Source: a bacterium (candidate division B38) B3_B38
Lineage (GTDB): Bacteria; Acidobacteriota; B3-B38; Guanabaribacteriales; B3-B38
Length of the DNA: 58,123 nucleotides
Assembly (NCBI GenBank): GCA_005223145.1
Contig: NJBL01000005.1
Coordinates: forward strand, 1-58,123
Direction of reading: 5' to 3'
Under the pieces are notes generated by a model. The model was not told the DNA's origin and made no database searches. It saw only the letters and a program-made list of their open reading frames with translations. Positions 17,244 to 29,470 of the stretch are shown one piece after another (the stretch's first letter is position 1; each line of letters opens with the position of its first letter). A program made the position numbers and the translations under genes.

Positions 17244-18086
17244 TTACCGGCCCGGTGGTGCCAGGCTACGGCTTTCAATGGAGGACTTCAACCGCTCCAT
17301 CTTGCGGGAAATTGCCTCCTTGTCCCCTAACCCAGCCGGCACACTTTCCAACACCTCCAGGGCCTCCTTATAGTCTCTTTTGTCTTCCAGGCACTCAGCC
17401 AGGTTTATTCTGGCAAAGGACTCGGTCTGCCCGGAGACACCCCTGCTCAGCAGATTACGATAAGCTTGAATGGCTCCCTCAAGGTCACCCTGGAGGTGGA
17501 GGCAACTCGCCAGGCGAAGATAGGCATGCTCCAGCCACTGCTGGTTGTCATCCCTTTTGATAACATTCTGGTAGTGCTCTATTGCCTTGGGGATAGCGTT
17601 TAGCTGGTAATAGCATTCCGCCAGACGGAAGCAAGCCTCGCCCGCTTGGTCCTGCTCACTGAAGGAGTCTAACAGCCGGCTGTATTGCTCAATAGCCCTT
17701 TGATAATCGCCATATTCGTCCTGATATATGTGGGCTAACAACATCCTCGCCCGAAACTCATAGGGAGGAGATGGATTTCTCTGCAAGAGCCTGTTCAGAG
17801 AGCTAACTGCTTGAATGGAATCCCTCAAGTAGAGATAATAGATATTCCCCACTTCAAACAGAGCCCTTTTCACCAAGGGGCTATAAGGGTGTCTGATAAT
17901 AAACCGCTGATAATTGCTGATGGCTATAGTGTAATTCCCCTTCCTGCATTCACTCCAGCCCTGGTTAAACTCCACCCTGATAGAGATAGGGCGGATGACA
18001 AAGATATATATGAGCCCACTTAAAATAGGGATTATTAAAGCAGCTAAATAGACCCCTTTGCGGTAATCCCGAAAAGCCTTTCTCAT
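17244..18086 (-). CDS. TPR-repeat protein with N-terminal TM anchor
   Basis: Repeated YQRFIIRHPYSPLVKRALFEVGNIYY, AIEQYSRLLDSFSEQDQAGEACFRLAECYYQ, AIEHYQNVIKRDDNQQWLEHAYLRLASC. Confidence 0.8.
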   Translation of the reverse strand: MRKAFRDYRKGVYLAALIIPILSGLIYIFVIRPISIRVEFNQGWSECRKGNYTIAISNYQRFIIRHPYSPLVKRALFEVGNIYYLYLRDSIQAVSSLNRLLQRNPSPPYEFRARMLLAHIYQDEYGDYQRAIEQYSRLLDSFSEQDQAGEACFRLAECYYQLNAIPKAIEHYQNVIKRDDNQQWLEHAYLRLASCLHLQGDLEGAIQAYRNLLSRGVSGQTESFARINLAECLEDKRDYKEALEVLESVPAGLGDKEAISRKMERLKSSIESRSLAPPGR

Positions 18087-18130
18087 TCTCGGCTTTCCTC
18101 CCTGCCTCCTGACGCTTTCTTTTTCGGGTA

Positions 18131-20557
18131 TCAGTCCTCCATTATTTTCGCTATGCCGACTACAGAGTCCCCCTCTCCGAGGTGGATAACTCTCACTCCC
18201 TGGGTAATCCTCCCCATCACTCTGAGGCCGGAGACCTTGACTCTTATTATCTTCCCCTTAGCTGTAATAACCATGATCTCATCCTTCTGGTCGACCCACT
18301 TCACCCCAATGACAGGACCCCCTTTGTCTGTTCTCTTTATATTTATTAAACCTTTGCCACCCCTTCTCTGGCGGCGATAATCCTCCAGTCTACTCCTCTT
18401 TCCATAGCCATTGGCGGTGATGGTCAGGATGCTTCCCTCTCTATCGCCCACTATTTCCATGCCCACTACCCAGTCTTCACTTCTCAGGGTGATGCATTTT
18501 ACCCCTCTCGCCCCTCGCCCCATACTGCGTACATCTGCTGACCTGAAGCGTATAGCCTTTCTCTGGTAGGTTCCCAAAAAGATGTCCTGCTTCCCTTCGG
18601 TCACCTTGGCTGCCAGAAGTTCGTCATCCTCATCGATGAACAATGCCCGGATACCTGTCGAGCGGGGATTACTAAATGATGCCAGGGAGGTCTTTTTCAC
18701 CATCCCCTTCTTGGTGGCCATGAGAATGTAGGCTTCTTCTTTAAATTCCCTCACGGGAAGAAGGGCAGCAACCCTCTCCCCCTCGGGGATGTTCAGCAGA
18801 TTCACTATGGGCTTCCCTTTCCCTGCGGTTCCCAACTCGGGAAGGCGATGGACCTTCAGCCAGAAGAGCCGACCCATCTGGGTAAAAACCAGTATATAGC
18901 TATGGGTTGAGGCGATAAAGAAGTGCTCCACAAAATCTTTTTCTTTAGGCTTGATGCCCACCCTTCCCTTACCACCACGAAGCTGGCGATGATAGAGGTT
19001 GACCGGTGTCCGCTTAATATAGCCCGAATGGGTGCAGGTGATCACCATATCCTCCTCGGGTATCAAATCCTCGGGGTCGATCTCGACGGTCTGCTCTATT
19101 ATGGTAGTCCTCCTGTTATCGCCATACTCCTTCTTTATGCGAAGGAGGTCTTCCTCTATGAGGTTCATTATCAACTGCTCGTTGGCTAAGAGCTCTTCAA
19201 ATCTGGCGATAGAGCGCATCACCTCCCGGCGCTCCTCTAATATCTTGCTCCTCTCCATTGCGGTTAATCGCTGAAGCCGAATATCAAGTATAGCCTGAGC
19301 CTGGATAGTGGTGAGCTTATAACGGCTCATCAACCTCTTCTTAGCCTCTACAGGTGCCTTTGATCTTCTGATCAGGGTGATTACCTCATCAAGATGGTCT
19401 AAAGCTATCTTCAAGCCTTCCAGGATATGAAGCCTCTCCTCCGCTTTCTTCAGGTCGAATAGAGTGCGGCGGGTGAGGACCTCCTTACGATGCTCGATAA
19501 AAGCCTGAAGCAGCTCCTTGATGTTGAAGACCTTGGGCTGATTGTCGGCAATCGCCAGCATGATTATCCCGAAGGTGATCTGCAGCTGGGTGTGGGTATA
19601 GAGCTTCTTCAGGGTGATGTCAGGGTTCACCCCTCTTTTCAGCTCAAGGACAATGCGCATTCCCTCCCGGTCGGATTCATCCCGCAGGTCGGCTACATCG
19701 TCCAGCACCTTGTCCTTGACCAGCTGGGCTATCTTCTCCAGCAAATTGGTCTTATTAATCTGATAGGGTATCTCATTTACTACCAGATTTACCTTATCCC
19801 CCTTGGTTAATTCCTCCACCAGCACTCTCGCCCGGATGTGGATAATCCCTCGCCCGGTATGGTATGCCTCTTTAACCCCTTCTATCCCGTAAATATAACC
19901 ACCGGTGGGGAAATCGGGTGCCCGAATGACCTGTATTAGCTCATCAATGCTGGCCTGGGGATTTTTTATCAGCAGTATTAAGCCATCTACTACCTCTCCC
20001 AGGTTATGAGGGGGGATATTGGTAGCCATCCCCACCGCAATCCCTGATGAGCCATTGATAAGGAGGTTAGGAACAGCGGAAGGAAGAACGGTTGGCTCTG
20101 TGCGGGAGCCATCGTAGTTGGGGATGTAATCGACGGTCTCCTTGTCTATATCCCGCAGCGTCTCCTCCCCTATTCTGGTCATGCGGGCTTCGGTATAGCG
20201 CATGGCGGCGGGTGGGTCTCCATCAACGGAGCCGAAGTTTCCCTGACCATCAATTAAGGGGTAGCGCAGGGAGAAATCTTGCGCCATACGCACCAGTGAG
20301 GGGTAGACGATGGCTTCGCCGTGGGGGTGATAGTTGCCGCTCACATCGCCGGCGATCTTGGCGCACTTCCGGAACGGGCGGTTATGATAAAGGTTGAGGT
20401 CCTGGAGGGTCACCAGGATTCTCCGATGCACGGGCTTCAGACCGTCGCGGACATCGGGCAACGCTCGGCTTATGATGACCGACATAGAATAATCGAGGAA
20501 GGAGCTCTTCATCTCCTCCTCGATATCAACCGGTAACAGCTTCTCCTTGTCTGGCAT
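18131..20557 (-). CDS. gyrA: DNA gyrase subunit A
   Basis: [37 protein letters not shown], GyrA C-terminal blades. Confidence 0.97.
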   Translation of the reverse strand: MPDKEKLLPVDIEEEMKSSFLDYSMSVIISRALPDVRDGLKPVHRRILVTLQDLNLYHNRPFRKCAKIAGDVSGNYHPHGEAIVYPSLVRMAQDFSLRYPLIDGQGNFGSVDGDPPAAMRYTEARMTRIGEETLRDIDKETVDYIPNYDGSRTEPTVLPSAVPNLLINGSSGIAVGMATNIPPHNLGEVVDGLILLIKNPQASIDELIQVIRAPDFPTGGYIYGIEGVKEAYHTGRGIIHIRARVLVEELTKGDKVNLVVNEIPYQINKTNLLEKIAQLVKDKVLDDVADLRDESDREGMRIVLELKRGVNPDITLKKLYTHTQLQITFGIIMLAIADNQPKVFNIKELLQAFIEHRKEVLTRRTLFDLKKAEERLHILEGLKIALDHLDEVITLIRRSKAPVEAKKRLMSRYKLTTIQAQAILDIRLQRLTAMERSKILEERREVMRSIARFEELLANEQLIMNLIEEDLLRIKKEYGDNRRTTIIEQTVEIDPEDLIPEEDMVITCTHSGYIKRTPVNLYHRQLRGGKGRVGIKPKEKDFVEHFFIASTHSYILVFTQMGRLFWLKVHRLPELGTAGKGKPIVNLLNIPEGERVAALLPVREFKEEAYILMATKKGMVKKTSLASFSNPRSTGIRALFIDEDDELLAAKVTEGKQDIFLGTYQRKAIRFRSADVRSMGRGARGVKCITLRSEDWVVGMEIVGDREGSILTITANGYGKRSRLEDYRRQRRGGKGLINIKRTDKGGPVIGVKWVDQKDEIMVITAKGKIIRVKVSGLRVMGRITQGVRVIHLGEGDSVVGIAKIMED

Positions 20558-20593
20558 TTTTCGCTAAAGTACTCCTTGGCGTGTTATGCTGGT

Positions 20594-23029
<2,436 letters not shown>

Positions 23030-23230
23030 TTAGGCATAAAAAAGCTGTCCCCGCTCCCAGATAAGCGCTACTCTCTGATGAGATGAGGAGCAAGGGAACC
23101 AACTGGAGATGTAAAGATGATTTCCATCCTTTGGGTAATGGAATCGCTCCCCCGTGGAATCATTTAATCTCTTCTTTTATCATCCCTATGTCCGCAACTT
23201 CTGGCACCAGGAGAAGATTGATGAAACGGC

Positions 23231-24340
23231 TCAAATCCTCATCGGCATTATTACATAAGTGTATTCGTAGGGGTGCTTCTCTGTCAGTGTTAGTAGCCCC
23301 TGGCTCGTTTCGTCCTTCATCTCAAACTTGATTTCCTTGTCTTCCACCACATTCAAAAAATCGATAATGTACTGGGCATTGAATCCGATGTTCACCTTTT
23401 CCCCTTGATAGGGGACATAGAGGAGCTCACAGGCTTCCCCCAGCTCGGGGTTGCTCGACCTTATCTCAACCTTGCCTGGATTGATGTAGAACTTTACAGC
23501 CCTGGACCTCTCGTCGGAAAGTAACGCCACCCGCTTGATGGCGTCGGTGAAATCCTTGGCGGGGAAAATAACCTCCTTATCACTATCGACGGGGATAACC
23601 TTCTCATAGTTGGGAAACTGACCCTCAATGATTCGGGAGACCAGGATCTTATCCTCAATCTTAAAGAAGACGTGGTTTTCGCTGCGACCAAAAATAACCT
23701 CTTTTTCACCGTTATCAATAATCGACTTTATTTGTTGGACGGTCTTCTTCGGAATAATCACCCGAATCTCATCATCTGAAAGCTTCTTCTCTACCTCGGT
23801 TTTGAACAAGGCTAAGCGATGGGCATCGGTAGCTACCATGCACATCTGCTTACCCTTAATAATAAACAGGGCTCCATTGAGGGCATAGCGGGTATCTTCT
23901 TCCGATATAGCAAAAGAGGTCTTGTGAATCATCTCTTTCAGAAGGTCTGCTGAGATAGAGATGCCTTCTGCGAAATCAAACTCAGGTAACGAGGGGAAAT
24001 CTTCTTTAGGAAGTCCCACAATCTTGAATTGGGAGCGCTCGCATTCTATGGATATCCAGTTATTGTCGATCTTCTCGAACTTGATGTCCGATTCCGGGAG
24101 CGCTCTTACAATTTCGTAGAGCTTCTTGGCGGAAATAGTTACCGCCCCCTCCTTGTTTACCGTCGCCTCGCTCTTGCATCGCAGACCTACCTCCAGGTCA
24201 GTGGCCACCATTTTTATATGGTCTGCTTCGGTCTCAATTAGTAGGTTCGAAAGGATAGGAATGGTGTTTTTCTTCTCTATAACTCCCTGGATGAGGTGAA
24301 GCTCTCTTTGTATCTGATTCTTTCCTATTGTAAATAGCAT
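23231..24340 (-). CDS. dnaN: DNA polymerase III sliding clamp (beta)
   Basis: TIPILSNLLIETEADHIKMVATDLEVGL, MVATDAHRLA, C-terminal YVIMPMRI. Confidence 0.97.
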   Translation of the reverse strand: MLFTIGKNQIQRELHLIQGVIEKKNTIPILSNLLIETEADHIKMVATDLEVGLRCKSEATVNKEGAVTISAKKLYEIVRALPESDIKFEKIDNNWISIECERSQFKIVGLPKEDFPSLPEFDFAEGISISADLLKEMIHKTSFAISEEDTRYALNGALFIIKGKQMCMVATDAHRLALFKTEVEKKLSDDEIRVIIPKKTVQQIKSIIDNGEKEVIFGRSENHVFFKIEDKILVSRIIEGQFPNYEKVIPVDSDKEVIFPAKDFTDAIKRVALLSDERSRAVKFYINPGKVEIRSSNPELGEACELLYVPYQGEKVNIGFNAQYIIDFLNVVEDKEIKFEMKDETSQGLLTLTEKHPYEYTYVIMPMRI

Positions 24341-24360
24341 TTTTCTTCCTTTCTAATACT

Positions 24361-24572
24361 CATTTTAATATTATATATTTAATTAATAAGTATTAGTAGT
24401 AGAAAACTAAAATTATGTTAAAATTTGCCCCTTTTCCAGTTATTATAATTATTTAGCCTGTGGAGAAAAACAAGGAACATTTCTTTCGGTACTCTTCGCA
24501 TGTGTGAAAAATGAGTTGCGAGATAAAAAAGAATCCCCCTTTTGTTATAAGGTGTGCATAACAACCTGAACA
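24361..24572 (-). promoter_or_regulatory. oriC: Probable oriC: DnaA boxes, GC patch, DnaA-trio-like repeats and AT-rich unwinding element
   Basis: On - strand: TTATGCACA (24561-24553, exact), TTTTTCACA (24511-24503, 1 mismatch), TTCTCCACA (24467-24459, 1 mismatch), GGAAAAGGGGC, then CTACTACTAATACTTA (24402-24387), then TTAATTAAATATATAATATT. Confidence 0.7.
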
Positions 24573-25892
24573 TCATTTCAGCCATTCAATAAAGCTGTTA
24601 ATCAATTTGTGGAAAGCCCTATCTCTATTGTTCAATTCTTCTATCTTTCTGATGGAATGCAGCACGGTGGAATGATGTTTTCCACCAAATTTCCTCCCTA
24701 TCTCTGGCAGAGAAGAGCTGGTAAGCTTTTTGCTTAAATACATAGCAATCTGACGGGGGAAGGCTATCCTCTGGGCATTGCTTTTAGACTTAAGCTGAGT
24801 GACCTTGAGCTTGTAATGATCGGCTATGAATTGTTGTATGCGAGGGATGGTTACCACCCTCATTTCGTCGCTGATGACATCCATAAGAACCTCTTTAGTC
24901 AACTCCATATCTATCTCACGCCCAGTCAGAGAGCTAAAGGCGAGTAAGCGGTTCAAACAGCCCTCCAGCTCCCTTATATTCGACCTTATCTTCCCGGCGA
25001 TAAACATGGCTACATTTGACGGAAGAGAGACATCTTCCAGTTCAGCTTTCTTTTGGAGGATGGCTATCTTAGTCTCCAGCTTAGGAGGTTTGATATCGGC
25101 TAACAACCCCCATTCAAACCTCGACTGCAATCGCTCGTGGAAATTTGGTAGCTCGCGGGGATGGCAATCGGAGGAGATAACAATCTGCTTCTGGCTGTCG
25201 TAGAGGTGATTAAATGTATGGAAGAACTCCTCCTGGGTGCGGTCTTTCTTGGCTATAAACTGAATATCATCTACCAGTAAAATATCAATGCTTCTATACC
25301 TGTCCCTGAATTCCTGAGCTCTATCGTGGCGGATGCTGCTAATAAGCTCGTTCATAAACCTCTCCGAGGCTAAATAGGAGACCCTCAGATTAGGATGAAG
25401 CTTCATAGCACTAAAACCAATGGCATGCATCAAATGGGTCTTCCCTAATCCTACTCCCCCGAAAATAAACAGAGGATTAAAATTCTTGGTGGGGTTCTTA
25501 GCCACCGATTGGGCGGCCGCATGGGCAAACTCGTTGCAATCACCCACCACAAAGCTCTCAAAGGTATACTTCGGGTTCAACTGAGAGGAATCCCCAAAAG
25601 TGGTCCTCTTCACCTTGGTTTTGGAGCTCTTCTCCACCAGGGGCACAGACGTAATCGGATCGCTACTCAAAAAAGCGACCTTTAATTCTCCATAACCCAA
25701 CTCATCCAGCGACTTTCTAATGACACCTGAATACTTTTCCTTTAGCCAGTCCTCAAATAGCCGGTTGGGAACCTTAATGGAGAGAATATTATCCTTTAAA
25801 CCGATAAAAACAGTAGGGCTGAACCAGGTGTAAAAACTCTGGCTGTCTATCTTGTCGGCAATTTTTCCCAGAACCTTCTCCCAGATACCCAT
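24573..25892 (-). CDS. dnaA: Chromosomal replication initiator DnaA (start at MGIWEKVLG rather than ORF start 25931)
   Basis: NPLFIFGGVGLGKTHLMHAIG, DILLVDDIQFIAKKDRTQEEFFHTFN, GRKFGGKHHSTVLHSIRKI. Confidence 0.97.
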   Translation of the reverse strand: MGIWEKVLGKIADKIDSQSFYTWFSPTVFIGLKDNILSIKVPNRLFEDWLKEKYSGVIRKSLDELGYGELKVAFLSSDPITSVPLVEKSSKTKVKRTTFGDSSQLNPKYTFESFVVGDCNEFAHAAAQSVAKNPTKNFNPLFIFGGVGLGKTHLMHAIGFSAMKLHPNLRVSYLASERFMNELISSIRHDRAQEFRDRYRSIDILLVDDIQFIAKKDRTQEEFFHTFNHLYDSQKQIVISSDCHPRELPNFHERLQSRFEWGLLADIKPPKLETKIAILQKKAELEDVSLPSNVAMFIAGKIRSNIRELEGCLNRLLAFSSLTGREIDMELTKEVLMDVISDEMRVVTIPRIQQFIADHYKLKVTQLKSKSNAQRIAFPRQIAMYLSKKLTSSSLPEIGRKFGGKHHSTVLHSIRKIEELNNRDRAFHKLINSFIEWLK

Positions 25893-26126
25893 ATCCCTCA
25901 GCTCATATATCAGAAAAATTACCCATCTCAACCGTAGCGATAAGTTCGCCTTCTACTATTACTTAAAACAGTTTTCAACAGCTTTTTTAACAATCTGTGG
26001 AAAAAATCTGTTCCCATTGGTACCTTCTTCACCCCCTCCCAGGGGAATTCAATCTTATATAATAATATCATATATAGATGAGATTTTCAAATAAAAAATT
26101 CTGAGATGGCCATCTTCAGAATTGCC

Positions 26127-26155
26127 TTGACAAAGGGGGATAAATTTAATAATAT
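26127..26155 (+). promoter_or_regulatory. Sigma70-like promoter for rpmH-rnpA
   Basis: TTGACA (26127-26132), 17 nt, TAATAT (26150-26155). Confidence 0.7.
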
Positions 26156-26206
26156 GAACTAAAGAAGTTGTTGGTAATAAGGTAATTTTAGATTTAAGGC
26201 AGAGGG

Positions 26207-26341
26207 ATGAAGCGGACATATCAGCCTCATAATCGCAAGCGGCATAAAACCCATGGTTTCCGTGTCCGCATGAGAAGCCAGGACGGGCGTAAGGTGATCA
26301 GCAGGAGAAGGAAGAAAGGGAGGAAAAGGCTGGCAGTTTAG
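26207..26341 (+). CDS. rpmH: 50S ribosomal protein L34 (absent from supplied ORF track)
   Basis: [44 protein letters not shown], preceded by AGGCAGAGGG. Confidence 0.97.
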   Translation: MKRTYQPHNRKRHKTHGFRVRMRSQDGRKVISRRRKKGRKRLAV

Positions 26342-26372
26342 CAGCCTTCCATCCCCGGTCATCTGCTTTCTT

Positions 26373-26735
26373 ATGGTTACAAGGGGAGAGAAATTCACCA
26401 GAGAACATCGACTTACTACGCAATCCGATTTTAAGAGGGTATATCAGGTGGGGAAGAAGCTATATTCCCCATTTTTTATTTTGTATCTGGCTCCTAATCA
26501 TTTGCGCCACAACCGTCTGGGAGTGGTGGCATCCAAGAAGATAGGAGGCTCCGTGGTCCGAAACAGGATAAAAAGGGTGGTCAGAGAGGCTTTTCGCCGA
26601 TACCCATGCCAGAGAGAGCATGGGCTGGATATGGTGGTGGTCTCCAGCCCCAGCATTGTCTCTTTAGATGGTGGGCAGGTAGCCGAGCTCCTTATAAAGA
26701 AGCTGAATTCTTATTACCAATCAGAGAGGGTATAG
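26373..26735 (+). CDS. rnpA: Ribonuclease P protein component
   Basis: REHRLTTQSDFKRVYQVGKK, RLGVVASKKIGGSVVRNRIKRVVREAFR. Confidence 0.95.
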   Translation: MVTRGEKFTREHRLTTQSDFKRVYQVGKKLYSPFFILYLAPNHLRHNRLGVVASKKIGGSVVRNRIKRVVREAFRRYPCQREHGLDMVVVSSPSIVSLDGGQVAELLIKKLNSYYQSERV

Positions 26736-26739
26736 ACAG

Positions 26740-26988
26740 ATGAGGATTATGGATAACCTTGGGAAAAGGCTTTTGCTGCTGACCATCGACGCATATAAGG
26801 TGGTGCTATCCCCCCTGTTTTGGGGTTCCTGTCGCTTTAATCCTTCCTGTTCCACCTATATGAGAGAGGCTATCTGTATCCACGGTCCGCTCAAAGGAGT
26901 CTCCATTGGGTTGCGAAGGTTGCTTCGCTGTAATTCCTTCTTCCCCGGAGGCTACGACCCTGTGCCGCAGAAAAATCGGAGAGGATAG
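26740..26988 (+). CDS. yidD: Membrane protein insertion efficiency factor YidD
   Basis: YKVVLSPLFWGSCRFNPSCSTYMREAICIHGPLKGVSIGLRRLLRCNSFFPGGYDPVP. Confidence 0.95.
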   Translation: MRIMDNLGKRLLLLTIDAYKVVLSPLFWGSCRFNPSCSTYMREAICIHGPLKGVSIGLRRLLRCNSFFPGGYDPVPQKNRRG

Positions 26989-28737
26989 ATGGGAAAACAG
27001 ACCCTGTTAGCCATTATTCTCTCTATCCTTGTTCTGGTGTTCTTCCAGTGGCTCTCCAAGAAGACCCAGCCACCACCCAAGCCTACTTTGCCCCCCCCAG
27101 AGGTCGCCGCGCCTCAGCTCACACCCCCACCAGAGGAGAAGCCTGAAGAAAAGCCAGAAGAGGTCCTCGCCGCAGGAACATTAGAGGATACCCAACTGCG
27201 GAAGGTTATGGTGGAAACCGACCTCTTCTCCATCACCTTCACCAACCAGGGAGCGAGGATCTTTAGCTGGAGGCTGAAGAACTATTACGACGACGAAAAT
27301 CAGCCCCTCGAGCTGGTCTTCAAGCGCCTGAGAAATATGGGTTTCCTCCCCTTAGAGGTCTTCATTGAAGGGGAGGAGGAACTCACCCGAAAGATAAACA
27401 ATGCCTTCTTTCTCAGCGATAGAAAGGAGCTGTTGCTGACCACCGGCTCAAGCCCCCAAAAGGAAGGGCAGATAACTTTTCGCTACGGCGACGGAAAGGG
27501 ATTGCTGGTGGAGAAGACCCTCACCTTTTCCCCCCAGAGCTACCTCGTCCAGCTCCAGATAAAAGTCACTCCCGGGGAGCTTTTTCATAAAGGCTATATA
27601 CTGTTAGGACCCCAACTCGGCAATCGCACAGATGGGGGTAAAAGGGGATTCTTCGGCGGCGCCTATCGGGGTATGGTCCAGGGGGTGATAAACGCCAACA
27701 ACAAGATTCAGAGGGTTAAAAAGCTCTCCAGTCCCCACTCCCAGGGGGAGATGAAATATCAGCTTTTCCAGGGGAGCATTCAGTGGGTGGGGATGGAGGA
27801 TAACTACTTTATGGCCACCTTCATCCCCCCTGACCTGATAGAAGAGGCTATTGTATTGACTCGGGAAACCCCTCTTCCCGGAGAGAGGGGGAGCCCGACG
27901 GTGTTGACCTCTATGATGGCGGGGGTAAGCCTGGCTGACTTAACTAACCAGGGGAATCTCTATATCGGACCCAAAGATTATGAGCTTTTATCAGAGCTGG
28001 GGATGGGGCTTAAGTATGTGATAAACTTCGGATTCTTTGGCTTTATTGGAAAGCCGATGCTCTTTGCTCTAAAATTCTTCTACCGATATATCCATAACTA
28101 CGGAGTATCCATTATAATATTAACTGTGCTCATAAAGCTGCTCTTCTGGCCCCTGACCCGCAAAAGCTATCATTCAATGAAGAAGATGCAGGAGCTCCAG
28201 CCTAAGATGAAAGCCATTCGGGAGAGATACAAGAAATACAAGCGTGACCCGGTCATGCGCCAGAAGATGAATCAAGAGACAATGAAGCTTTACCGACAGG
28301 AAGGGGTCAGCCCTACGGGGGGGTGTCTCCCCATGCTCCTGCAACTACCGGTTCTGTGGGCGATTTACAGCCTGCTGATGATCTCCATAGAGATCCGACA
28401 AGCCCCTTTCTTCGGCTGGATACATGACCTCTCTCGCAAAGACCCTTACTACATCACCCCCATTGTCATGGGCATCACCATGCTCATCCAGCAGCGGATG
28501 ACCCCCACCACCGGCGACCCCGCCCAGGCCCGTATGTTCAAGCTGATGCCCATCTTCTTCACCTTCCTCTTCCTCAGCTTCCCCAGCGGTCTGGTCCTTT
28601 ACTGGCTGGTGAACAACATCCTCACCATCGGGCAACAGCATCTTATTAATGTCAAAGAGGAGCAGAAGAAGGCCCAGACCCGGCGAGGCGCACAAAAAGG
28701 TAAAAGGCAAATCAGCCACAAGCGGAGGAGGAGATGA
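26989..28737 (+). CDS. yidC: Membrane protein insertase YidC
   Basis: YGVSIIILTVLIKLLFWPLTRKSYHSMKKMQELQPKMKAIRERYK, GGCLPMLLQLPVLWAIYSLL. Confidence 0.96.
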   Translation: MGKQTLLAIILSILVLVFFQWLSKKTQPPPKPTLPPPEVAAPQLTPPPEEKPEEKPEEVLAAGTLEDTQLRKVMVETDLFSITFTNQGARIFSWRLKNYYDDENQPLELVFKRLRNMGFLPLEVFIEGEEELTRKINNAFFLSDRKELLLTTGSSPQKEGQITFRYGDGKGLLVEKTLTFSPQSYLVQLQIKVTPGELFHKGYILLGPQLGNRTDGGKRGFFGGAYRGMVQGVINANNKIQRVKKLSSPHSQGEMKYQLFQGSIQWVGMEDNYFMATFIPPDLIEEAIVLTRETPLPGERGSPTVLTSMMAGVSLADLTNQGNLYIGPKDYELLSELGMGLKYVINFGFFGFIGKPMLFALKFFYRYIHNYGVSIIILTVLIKLLFWPLTRKSYHSMKKMQELQPKMKAIRERYKKYKRDPVMRQKMNQETMKLYRQEGVSPTGGCLPMLLQLPVLWAIYSLLMISIEIRQAPFFGWIHDLSRKDPYYITPIVMGITMLIQQRMTPTTGDPAQARMFKLMPIFFTFLFLSFPSGLVLYWLVNNILTIGQQHLINVKEEQKKAQTRRGAQKGKRQISHKRRRR

Positions 28738-29381
28738 CCGATAATCAGTCGCAGTTCGAAGCCAAGACCCTCAGGGAAGCCCTTAAAAAGGCAGCCGAGT
28801 ACTATCAGACCCTCCCCTCCTCCCTCGACTACCAGATACTCGAGCAGGAAAGCAGGGGTCTGTGGGGGAGACGGGTAACCAGGGTCAAGATCGCCGCCCA
28901 CCCCAAGCTCCAACCTGCCGATAGAAGAGAGCCTCTCATCAGAGAGCTGGAAAGGTTCCTCCGCCAGCTCCTGAGACTGATGAGACTGGAACTGAACATG
29001 GATATCAAAGCCACCGACCGGAGAATCGATATCAACCTCTATGGGAGAGACCGCTATATCCTCCTGGATCGGAAGGGGGCGTGCCTCGACTCCCTTCAGT
29101 TTCTTCTCTACCGCATGTTCCTTCAAAACCAGAAGGAGAAAAAAATATTGAGGCTCGATTCCGAAGGCTACCGCTCCAGCTGTGAGGAGGAACTGCGCAG
29201 CTTAGCCCTTAAGTCTGCCGCCCTGGTAGAGGAGTCCCGCAAGCCATACACCCTGGAGCCTATGAACCCTTATGAGAGGAGGCTCATCCACCTCGCCCTC
29301 AAGGACCACAAGGAGGTGACCACCAGGAGCGAGGGTGAAGGGTTTATAAAACGGGTGACCATCCTTCCCACCCGCGGTTAA
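28734..29381 (+). CDS. jag: Jag/KhpB-like KH-R3H RNA-binding protein
   Basis: ILEQESRGLWGRRVTRVKI, ILLDRKGACLDSLQFLLYRM, R3H-like PMNPYERRLIHLALKDHKEVTTRSEGEG. Confidence 0.92.
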   Translation: MTDNQSQFEAKTLREALKKAAEYYQTLPSSLDYQILEQESRGLWGRRVTRVKIAAHPKLQPADRREPLIRELERFLRQLLRLMRLELNMDIKATDRRIDINLYGRDRYILLDRKGACLDSLQFLLYRMFLQNQKEKKILRLDSEGYRSSCEEELRSLALKSAALVEESRKPYTLEPMNPYERRLIHLALKDHKEVTTRSEGEGFIKRVTILPTRG

Positions 29382-29470
29382 ACCAAAGCCTTCGGTACAT
29401 TAACAATCGGATTTATAATTACAGATAATTTTTTTCAAACTGATTAAGACAGCATCGGAAGAGAACCCCT

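Noticed and set aside
23071-23090. CTGATGAG resembling a hammerhead ribozyme core
   Set aside because: No GAAA/CGAAAC partner segment or three-stem arrangement could be found in the gyrB-dnaN gap.
28345-29126. Antisense ORFs opposite yidC and jag (28345-28719, 28599-29126)
   Set aside because: Fully explained as shadow frames of well-conserved genes.
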